NCBI GenBank assembly: GCA_037783415.1
Contig: JAZGTN010000150.1
Span: forward strand, 2,976,001 to 3,040,000
Direction: 5' to 3'
Source: Leptasterias polaris
Taxonomy: Eukaryota > Echinodermata > Asteroidea > Forcipulatida > Asteriidae
DNA: 64,000 nt
Shown: positions 56,493 through 64,000 of the stretch, one piece after another
How the letters are laid out: the number at the start of each line of letters is the position of its first letter
Numbering within the stretch: position 1 is the first letter of the stretch
Made by a program: the position numbers and the translations under genes
The notes under the pieces: generated by a model
Databases searched by the model: none
What the model was told of the DNA's origin: nothing
The model's input: the letters and a program-made list of their open reading frames with translations, nothing else

Positions 56493-57109
56493 ACACAAAA
56501 CACTCATAACTGCCAGTGGGGATGCGATCTAAAATGTAACCTGCCTGCCAGATATAAGTAATCGTGTTGAGTTAAATCTGACTGCCGTCAGAGTATAAAA
56601 GCTGCAGGTGGGGGACCATGCAATTCATAGAATGTCATGTAAATATATATGCAGGCCTGGAATGTCATGTACTTTGCCTAACCAGTGTTATTGTTGGGTA
56701 ACAAATTATGCTACTTTTATACATATGAGTTCATTCTAGAAAATGGAAAGTTTGGGTTTGAAGGCTTTGTGAACAGCAGATTTTAGGAAAAGGGGTTTGA
56801 GCTGTACAAATCCTGCAAACTTGATTAGTAGTTTTATCATTAGGCCAAAAAAAAAAAATTGTTGAGTTGCCCTCCAGTAAAAAAATTTGAAGGGGTCGGT
56901 CGGTCGGGATTTTATTTTATTTTTTTAATATTTTTTTTTACCTTGACTGTCATTTGAAGATTGAAATGCATTGGAACTAATCCCAATCAATATACAATGA
57001 TGTACTAGTGTGCAGAAGTACATAAAGAATGAAAAGACAAGAAACATTTAACTTCATATCGTTTATAATTTGTTTTCAAACATTTTATACACTTTTTCCT
57101 GGATCCTTG

Positions 57110-57640
57110 GTCACACATCCCGCCCATTTCTTTTGAAGCTATAACCATTTTAAAGTGCAATCTCTAAGGGTCATTCGGTGGTTTAAACCAGCTAAATGTG
57201 TTCACCTAGCTCTTAGCTTGCCTTGCGTGTTTTTGATGTTCAAACAAACGATCTTTTAAAAATATATTTCAAACAATAATTGTGCGACTTACTCCGAAAT
57301 ACTTTCCGCGATGTGTGCCGGGCGCCGCCATTTTGGAATGATCCAATCATGCCAATCAAAATACCATGTCATCGGCCGGCTGGTGGGCGGAGCGAGGGTG
57401 CGAACATTTCAAAGGTTGCTTTACTTATACGCTCCTCCCACAGTCTGGCTGGCCGATGACGTCGTAGTTTGATTGGCATGATTGGGATCATTCCAAAATG
57501 GCGGCGCCCGGTACTCATCGCGGAAAATAATTCGGAGTAAGTTGCACAATTATTGTTTGAAATATCCTATTGAAAAGTTATTTGTTTGAACATCCAAAAC
57601 ACACAAGGCAAGCTAAGAGCTAGGTGAACACATTTAGTTA
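57110..57640. mobile_element. Middle layer: relative of the 47158 fold-back element
   Basis: 'ggtttaaaccagctaaatgt', 'gcttgccttgcgtg' and 'gatgttcaaacaaacgatct' on the left are mirrored by 'tatttgtttgaacatccaaa', 'acacacaaggcaagctaaga' and 'ggtgaacacatttagttaac' on the right. The right end is truncated relative to 47158-47595. Its centre is interrupted by the element at 57272-57556. Confidence 0.8.
57272..57556. mobile_element. Inner layer: TIR element with CCGCCATTTTGG arms
   Basis: Long inverted arms: 'acaataattgtgcgacttac', 'tccgaaatactttccgcgat' and 'cgccgccattttggaatgat' mirror 'atcattccaaaatggcggcg', 'atcgcggaaaataattcgga' and 'gtaagttgcacaattattgt'. 'aatcatgccaatcaaa' and 'tttgattggcatgatt' extend the arms to about 115 bp. 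The central part is about 60 bp. Confidence 0.8.
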
Positions 57641-58007
57641 ACACAAGTTCTAAAAATGACCGTTTGATCTGGTACTCGCGCTCAAAACAAGTGTTGGGTA
57701 CCACCAGTGAATCCGCTTCTTGGCTCAAGCGAATTCGGGCTGTATGCCAGCGAATTCTGTCTGCAGGCAGTTCATGTCATGTGCTATTGCGTGGGATCGA
57801 TCCGAGGTACCGTAGATGGCCGGGCACGTTGCGTACGACTACGAGTGTAGCGGCACACAAAACACAAAACGTAAAATATCGACCTCTTGCATGTTTACTT
57901 TAAAATCTTTGCTTTGCAAAATTGTTTCAGCTTATTTGGAATAAATATATTCGTTTTAGATTGGTTAAACACAGATAATGTGTAAGTTTCATAAAAAATG
58001 AAAAAAC

Positions 58008-58031
58008 GGGGGGGGGGGGGGGGGGGGGGGG
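58008..58031 (+). repeat. G24 homopolymer
   Basis: This is an uninterrupted run of 24 G, and could form a G-quadruplex. Its length may be unreliable in sequencing. Confidence 0.95.
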
Positions 58032-58299
58032 AAATAAAAATAAAACGACCCGAGATTTCAGCATTTTTGGGTCGGTCGCGGAGGGCAACTCAACATGTTT
58101 TTTTTTTTGGCCTTATATGCCAATGAACTCACAACCAAACAAGTCCAGAGGACTGAAACTTTTCTCACCCAAGCAGGCACTCTTGTCAATTTTAAAAGTT
58201 TTTAAGTAATAATTAAATAAAATAACTTATATTATATTAGATAATAAATTTTAGGCCTAATAAGTTTTACATAATTTGGGATTCAACAATGAAAAATTT

Positions 58300-58610
58300 A
58301 CTATGGCGGGATTTGAACCAGCCACCTCTAGATAAGTGTGCTGGCACTCCACCAACTGAGCTATCTAGCGATATGTTGGCGGTCTCCCTATTTAGTCAAT
58401 GTCTTAGTTCTTTGTTTCTTTAGTTTTATTAGAGGTAGGCCTAATAGTTGCATTGAGGATAAAGAATGTTATTTTTGTTCGCTGGAAATGCTGCTAATTA
58501 CAGGATTCGAACTGGCCTCCTGCAATTGGATCAAATTGTTAGACAACTGCTAGAGTATGCCAGGGGTCTTGGGTTCAAATCCCATTCAAGTAGCATGACA
58601 GTGAGTTTGG
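58300..58610. repeat. Two degenerate tRNA-like segments
   Basis: On the minus strand, 58310-58372 has 'tagctcagttggtggagtgc' and 'ggctggttcaaatcccgcca', i.e. A- and B-box words. On the plus strand, 58548-58590 has 'gggttcaaatcccattc'. The anticodon stems do not fold properly, so these are SINE heads or tRNA relics, not working tRNA genes. Confidence 0.45.
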
Positions 58611-58619
58611 TTTGTTCGC

Positions 58620-59300
58620 AGGGCTCAGGAAAGCACAGAGTATACAGTGCATATCACACATTGGTATAAGGAAAAACAGTGTTTTCTCAATTGTAGAGAT
58701 TGTTTTGTGAAGTTTGAAGTCTAAACCTCCCCCTCTTCCAAAAATGTCGGCAAGTGCAGGCCTGGTATTACACAGAGGCCATGGCCTCTGTTGCCCCTGT
58801 TCTTGGCCTTGGTTCCCCTTCAAAAGTTTCCCATAGACTTAAAGATTTTCCAACGGAAGTGTCCTTTGCGAAATGATAATGGCCTTGCCCTCTCAAAGAT
58901 GAAATTCCAGGCTTCCAAGTGACAATCTTGAAGAAAGAAAATTTTTCCAGTCCCTTTAAATTATTTGAGGAGTGAAAGTTCTCGACTACTCAGTGGTCAG
59001 CGTCTATTTATTTTGAAGTGCAAGCCCTGAATACACCTTAGTACAAAACACAGTCGGCCAAAACATAACAAATTACCTTTTAAGTGAGATTTGAACGTCT
59101 GAACATGGTAAAGAGTGAAACAGAGCATCTGTTTATGACCTTGGTCATCCACTCATAGCTGCTGACGCACAATGTGGTGCTTGCACTGCATCGTATTACA
59201 GGAATGTTCACTTCAGTTCATCCCTTGCTGTGTACAAGCTTTGTGCCTACTTGACACTTCGTTTTCTCTCCCTCTCGGCACTAAACTGTCTGCGTCTTGA
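58620..59300. other. Stretch with an old repeat upstream of the candidate first exon
   Basis: 58775-58920 is related to 27165-27300. Nothing else is recognised. If 59316-59444 is the second exon of a gene with a non-coding first exon, that exon could lie here, but I see no decisive signal. Confidence 0.4.
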
Positions 59301-59315
59301 TTTCGCCTCTTGCAG

Positions 59316-59444
59316 ATTCTGGGATGACGGGAGGTAACGCCGCTGAGATGACATGGTGTTGGAGGTGACCATGGCTGACGCAATACAACCAGTGGTTGTT
59401 GACACCACGTGTGAAGTGAGAAGTCAACAGGATGAACTTGAAAG
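59316..59444 (+). CDS. Candidate first coding exon of a gene running right
   Basis: The acceptor 'tttcgcctcttgcag' and the donor 'gaaag|gtgggc' bound 129 bp. An ATG at 59371 lies in a strong context (gtgaccATGG). It opens a frame 'MADAIQPVVVDTTCEVRSQQ' ending 'DELE' plus two bases of the next codon. The start and splice sites support a real exon whose first 55 bp would be 5' UTR. I could not find a downstream exon that fits the phase, so the gene is unidentified. The exon is relatively CpG-rich, which fits. Confidence 0.45.
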
Positions 59445-60843
59445 GTGGGCTGTGAAATAATGAAGAGTGAAACTAAAGCCGGTGTGAAGTTTTGCTCTGC
59501 CCCACGGGTCTCGATCAAGACCGCTGGGATGGGCTGATGAGCTTGTACATATATTCTTGTTCATAATGTAGTGACGCATGATGGAAACAATTGTTCTGCT
59601 GATCGGCGCACTGTGCACAATCACATCATGTACACACACAATGAGGCCCCATGGATAAAGAGTGTGAACTTTATTTTTAAACCAAAGTAAAAAGTAAGTT
59701 GCAATCAAGCCCTTTTTTTAGTAAAAGGTAAAGAAGGACAATAATTATCTGCAATGGAATAGAGCTACATTGTTATTGATAGTTGAGTTTGTCATACACA
59801 GGAAGAGGTGATCAGGGGCTATTTAGGTCAAGGGGGAATGGTCCAAGGCGCATGTGTATAGGCCAGCCCATCCCAACGCCTTTGGATGAGGTGCTGGGAC
59901 TGAGCTAATTGTGAAGTGTTTATCAAGTTTTATTGATTGATTTATTTTTTGGAGGTGGCCCTATTAGTGAGGTTAAAATAGACGATATAAATGCTAAATA
60001 GCAAACAGCACTTTTTAACAGAAGGTAGTTTGTCAATGTTTTGGGGGAAGAATGAACTAGTTTTCATCTTTTAGTGTTCAATGAGCATTTCACGGGAAAC
60101 ATTTTTTCTTCTTCTTGGTAGTCTCCAAAAGTTTGCAATTCAATTTTCAAGAGTGAAGATGTCAACCAAATTTATGTGGGTATTTCCTGGGAGTTTCAAC
60201 AAGTGTGACTGGGCTTTTTTGAGAATCTCAAAATAACTCCTTGCCGATATCTGTCTAACTTCTCAACAACGCATCAAAATCAGGCAATGGAAATTGTAAA
60301 AAGGTTCTTAAAGCGAACATGTATACAGTACGGGCAAATGGATACAGGAAGTACGGTTTGTTAACCGCATTCAGCCATCAAAGCAGTTTGCTGAGTTTAT
60401 CATCTTTCGAGTGCCAAATTCCAAGTGGGTTACACAATACGTATCGCAACATTGTATAAACAGTATTCTTAAGTACTGTAAACCTATTTCTTCGAAGTCT
60501 CTCCCGATAAAGATGAATCAAAGTATGTGTGAAGGGTTTTCTGGACGTTTATCTCGAGAACCTCCTGTATTTTTGAACATGTATCATCGCGATCCTACAA
60601 CAGGCACTGTAAGTGTTCTTGTTTTTGAGGGAAGTGGGGGGGTTGCTCAAACGGACTTAAGTTACACAGGGGAGAAGAAATTGATGGGACTGCTAAAAGA
60701 GGTCGTGCTAGGGGTTTGGGGTTTTTATTTCAGACTGCGAAGCTGTTTTGGCCAAGAAAGAAAAGAAGAACTGTTTGATAGTTCAGCTGTGTGTTCATAA
60801 AACATTATTGAAGAGAGAAATTCTTCCCAGGTATAAAAGAACT
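59445..60843. other. Possible intron of the candidate gene; one unexplained ORF
   Basis: A 129-codon ORF at 60411-60800 includes 'SGRLSREPPVFLNMYHRDP' before a good donor-like 'ggcact|gtaagt' at about 60609. No acceptor in the right phase with a pyrimidine tract was found, so I do not call an exon. The rest is unremarkable. Confidence 0.35.
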
Positions 60844-61148
60844 TAAAGGGTGTGCATAATATTGGGAAGAGTTAAAATATAAATGTCCACAGATTTGCTC
60901 ACAACTTACATGGTATAAAGTTGATCATGGTGGGAAACTTCCTTTGAATTTTGTTGGCTTGAAATGCAAGTCCTAAACTCAATGTTTGAAAACAGTGAAA
61001 ACATTAAGGTTTTTCCTCCAAATTTCTTGTGACTTCAATGACCGATTGAGCTGAAACTGTCACAGGTTTGTTATTTCATGTATGTTGGGTCACATAAAGT
61101 GTGGATACTGGTCTTTGACAATTACCAATGTGACACATGTGCTTTAAG
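60844..61148 (+). mobile_element. AAGGGTGT...-type MITE copy
   Basis: 'ttaaagggtgtgcataatat', 'atataaatgtccacagattt', 'gaccgattgagctgaaactg' and 'acattgg'-like words at the right match 19183-19533. The TIRs are eroded (right end 'ccaatgtgacacatgtgctt'). It directly precedes the SAP/THAP element. Confidence 0.75.
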
Positions 61149-61365
61149 TCACTACTACAGGGGTTTCCGTTAACTGTATAAGCCTTTTCGCAATCTAAGC
61201 GCACAATGCATTATGGTACTTTGGTCATAGGTCACTGGAGATAAACAAACAGCGTTGCCCCTAGCTACTCGTACTAGCGTGCATATTGTGAATAGCCAAA
61301 TCGCGTAATATTGACCTGATAGTATCGCTGAAAATGAATTTTTTTCGCCGTTTTTTTCACTGAAT

Positions 61366-61600
61366 GATGGATGGAAATGCATCTGAACTTACTTTCGAAG
61401 AGATTAGACTTTGGAATGTGGATGCTTTGAAGGATTTGCTTGGCAAAATGGAAATTACTGTTGGGCCCCAAATACAAAAAAAAACATCACCATTTTTGGG
61501 GAGTACATTTAGTTGGCCCTTGAAAAAGTAAATTTTTGCATGAATAAAAGTTTGATGGCCCAAAGTGGTGGCACTGGGCAAGCGAGCTTATTCTAAACAT
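61366..61600 (+). pseudogene. SAP-like ORF remnant
   Basis: An ATG pair at about 61366 opens 'MDGNASELTFEEIRLWNVD' and continues 'ALKDLLGKMEITVG'. The spacing of Leu, Trp, Val, Ala-Leu-Lys and Leu-Leu resembles a SAP/helix-extension-helix DNA-binding motif. Some transposon-associated invertebrate proteins, as far as I recall, start this way. Stops follow near 61530. A further fragment 'VVALGKRAYSKH' appears near 61565. The gene is broken. Confidence 0.4.
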
Positions 61601-62229
61601 ATTAAAAACGAGTGTGCTAATACTAATAGACTTGAAATGTTGCCTATCATGTTTAACTATATTTGCAGTAGTACATTGTTTTTTAACATTTTTACTCATG
61701 GTAAACACTTGGTAAATACATTTCAAATTTTCATAAATTCATATCATTTATTGTAACATTTCTCAAACGTATCAGGCATATGTACATGCAGTGCAATAGT
61801 TGGTAAAATATAATTGTTTGCATACATGTTTAGATACAGTTAACTTGCAGCTGTTTGAAATAGTGCACACCATATTTTGAAATATTTCTTGTTTTTTGCA
61901 ATAGTAAATTGGTGACATGTCAAGTGCTATTATTTTAGAACTAGGTAAGTAGCTTTCTCTCCGACATGAGCAAAGCGATATCTTGATTTCATACACATTA
62001 AGTCTTATTTGTTCTCAGTTATTTATAATTAATTTCTTCACAAACAATATCACTCATTACTACAATGTAACTTCAAATCATACTTTAGAACACATAAATT
62101 TAAATGGTCGAGCATGGATTTAAAATGACACTTGCGTTCAAAACATCAAGGCATAAACAGGTGATAAAGTACCTGTACTGAAATATGAAACCTTTTAAAT
62201 AAACAAAACTTTCATTTAAAAAATGTTTC

Positions 62230-62420
62230 TGTTGTATTTGGCCAGATGAAAATGGAAACGGTCTGAAAGGGGGTGAGCAGTCATATAACATCCCAATCAA
62301 TCCAGAGCGAGTCTGATGCTTGCTGCAAAATCCTTGCTCCACTTTTCCAGCTGGAAAGACCCATTGCCGCACCCAACAACCGCACATAGCTTTATGGTTT
62401 ATCAAGCAGAAGATGCCTGA
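62230..62420 (-). pseudogene. THAP-type zinc finger remnant, frameshifted
   Basis: On the minus strand one frame reads 'CAVVGCGNGSFQLEKWSKDF'. After a frameshift a second reads 'FCSKHQTRSGL' and 'DCSPPFRPFPFSSGQ'. Cys-X4-Cys, then Cys-His, then the PPF/FPF block match the start of a C2CH THAP domain of the LEKW type. An acceptor-like 'cattacactttcag' precedes it, with stop codons between. This is a decayed exon of a transposase-related gene, not a working host gene. Confidence 0.5.
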
Positions 62421-63169
62421 AAGTGTAATGGAAAAAGAACAGAGAAATAATCATACAATTAACAATATCTCTCATTCATGTGCATATTGAAAACTCCTTG
62501 CAAACACTGAATGCAGTTCTACTTATTGCTGTCGTATGAACCTGGAGGGCAAAACAATTTGCACGAATGTGTTCACAATTTTTATGCTGTTATTTTGAAA
62601 TAATTAAGCCTATTCTTGTATGTAACTTGTACTTATCAAGATTCAAGAATATGCAAAAGAGTCTGTATTTTTGCAAATTTTATAATAAAATGATTTTTAA
62701 TATCTATGTTAAAAATGACAAGACTTGTATGAAATATGTCCTCAAAAGGATCAATATGGGTACCAGCCAAAAGTAAGCATAAGCACAGTAATGTTTATAG
62801 GCTGTACATTCTATATTACATTTACAGTCCCTTTTGTACACTTCTGTGTCATGTTCTGACTCAAAACCCGAACAAAACTTCACCTTATGACTAAAAACAA
62901 CATTTTAAAAAGGGTTACAGGTCATTGCGGGATTTCACTTTAGAAGTAAAACAATTCAAAGCTACTTACATCGATGTTTGTTGCAAGAAATTGTCAGAAT
63001 TCGGAGATATGACGCTCGTTTTGGTGCAAATTTTGTCAATCAACGATGCCTCGTCCGTAGCCGTCATTACGCGATGCCGCTGTATTGTTTATCTCCAGAA
63101 ACTCGTCGGCAGGCAATTCCCGCGCATGCGCACTGAGATTGCGAAAAGGCTTATTTTTCACTCATCAGC

Positions 63170-63402
63170 AGGCCTAGTCAGTGTTCACCCTTGTATTCGA
63201 GAAACTATATGCATGAATCGTTTCTCAGATTCAAATGTTTTGGGTGAAAAATTATTAAAACTATATTACTTCGAAGGGAATTCTTTCTCAAAATAGTTTT
63301 TACTATCCACAGCAGCAGTGTTTGTCACCAAGTACAAGCAAGTTTTTGCGGTCATCAATTTTTAGAGTATTTACCAATCTATGACCCTACATATATACCT
63401 TT
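63170..63402. mobile_element. Fragment related to 30080-30372
   Basis: 'tttctcagattcaaatgttt', 'attacttcgaagggaattct' and 'aagtacaagcaagtttttgc' match the other copy with substitutions. It starts just after the right TIR of the SAP/THAP element. Confidence 0.6.
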
Positions 63403-63820
63403 AATAATAATAATAGTGGCTTCTTATATAGTGACGCTCAAGGCGCTTCAACAGTCAGTATTTTCCTGGAAGGTATATTTGTGGAGCTACTTTTTGAAGT
63501 TTGAGACCTATTCCTTTACATAGCACCATGTAATGGTTTACAACGTGCTGTGGCGCAATATGCAGCCAATCAAACCAGGAACAGTACATCGGGGCGAACC
63601 CCTTCTCTTTTCGATAAATGCACTGGGTGCTTTTACGTGCATTACACAACACAGGGGACCAACGGCTTTACGCCCCATCCGAAGGACGAAGCAATAATGG
63701 TTTTAGTGTCTTTCTTAAGGACACAAGTGTCACGACCGGGACTCGAACCTACACTCTGCTGAACAGAAACACCAGAGCTTGAGTCCGGTGCTCTTATCCG
63801 CTCGGCCACGACACGCCACT
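63402..63820 (-). mobile_element. Second tRNA-derived SINE family, full length
   Basis: On the minus strand the head 'gtcgtggccgagcggataag' and the B box in 'gtaggttcgagtcccggtcg' are close to the family at 52351. The body is different ('gcataaagccgttggtcccc' region, 'catggtgctatgtaaaggaa', 'cgccttgagcgtcactatat'), and it ends in (ATT)n. So two SINE families share one head and differ in body. Confidence 0.85.
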
Positions 63821-64000
63821 AAGGGGTGTGAGTGCAATTGCTCACTTCTGCACTCTTTAACCTTGTTCCAGGGATTGCACATTTTCTAAAAAGATAAAGT
63901 GGATTTTAAAAGAAATTGGCTATAAACATAGTTTTGTTCACGGCAGGAAATAGACTAGACCAATGGGGCTTTTATTTGCTTTGATCATGTAAACAAAAAT
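63821..64000. other. Window end, nothing recognised
   Basis: I see no gene or repeat with confidence in the final 180 bp. Confidence 0.4.

Larger units (their letters stand above)
56843..58112. mobile_element. Outer TIR element of a three-level nest (TTA target duplication)
   Basis: The ends are GGCC plus an A tract, then GTTGAGTTGCCCTCC, mirrored at the right. TTA flanks both sides (56840-56842 and 58113-58115). Subterminal 'gggtcggtcgg' words lie inside each end. The element contains a fold-back element (about 57110-57640), which in turn contains another TIR element (57272-57556), and a G24 tract at 58008. No transposase is visible. It is probably a PIF/Harbinger-like non-autonomous element related to 52875-53427. 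Confidence 0.75.
61178..63154. mobile_element. Decayed 2-kb DNA transposon with SAP-like and THAP remnants
   Basis: The left end ATAAGCCTTTTCGCAATCT and its exact reverse complement at 63136-63154 are 19-bp TIRs. A second conserved subterminal block ('ctggagataaacaa' then 'cagcg') lies about 55-60 bp inside both ends, also inverted. Between them lie a plus-strand SAP-like ORF remnant close to the left end and a minus-strand THAP zinc-finger remnant. I see no clear target duplication. THAP domains occur in P-element and related transposases. The exact superfamily cannot be told from what is left. Confidence 0.65.

Noticed and set aside
58310..58372. tRNA gene on the minus strand
   Set aside because: A- and B-box words are present, but the anticodon stem does not pair and the acceptor ends do not match.
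60411..60800. 129-codon ORF as a gene or exon
   Set aside because: It has one good donor-like site but no acceptor in a compatible phase and no recognisable domain.

Overview
The window looks like nuclear DNA of an invertebrate animal. It is AT-rich, has short GT-AG exons in long introns, and carries a dense mix of tRNA-derived SINEs, CR1-like LINE pieces and terminal-inverted-repeat (TIR) elements. Frequent TAGGCCTA-type words and several repeat families suggest an echinoderm, perhaps a sea star. That assignment is inference from composition, not a match to any sequence. No operons, CRISPR arrays or prokaryotic features are present.

Layout. 1-6760 is a degenerate satellite array (monomer about 130-148 bp) with an exact 1,060-bp duplication, interrupted by a 1.8-kb pogo/Tc1-like element. 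6800-25320 holds the 3' part of one plus-strand gene. I reconstructed twelve exons from splice sites and reading-frame phase; its 5' end is left of the window or lost in repeats. The protein (about 685 residues here) matches no family I recognise, though its later part reads like beta-propeller strands. 25.3-36.8 kb is intergenic, with MITEs, SINE pieces and a long hexanucleotide microsatellite. 36869-38185 is an intronless minus-strand gene for a 438-residue basic protein with RPxTA motifs and an acidic tail. 38.3-59.3 kb is mostly repeats: a Mutator-like element with a 9-bp target duplication, fold-back elements, a CR1-like LINE, 130-bp and 59-bp tandem repeats, and a three-level nest of TIR elements. 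59316-59444 looks like the first coding exon of a plus-strand gene. 61178-63154 is a decayed transposon whose 19-bp TIRs enclose remnants of a SAP-like ORF (plus strand) and a THAP zinc-finger ORF (minus strand).

The clearest host genes are the unknown multi-exon gene and the intronless gene; nothing in the sequence links their functions. The most notable structures are the SAP/THAP transposon remnant, the satellite carrying paired ETS-like and CRE-like palindromes, the nested TIR elements, and a host stop codon that coincides with a MITE edge. All exon models, families and boundaries were read by eye and have not been tested by alignment or RNA data.
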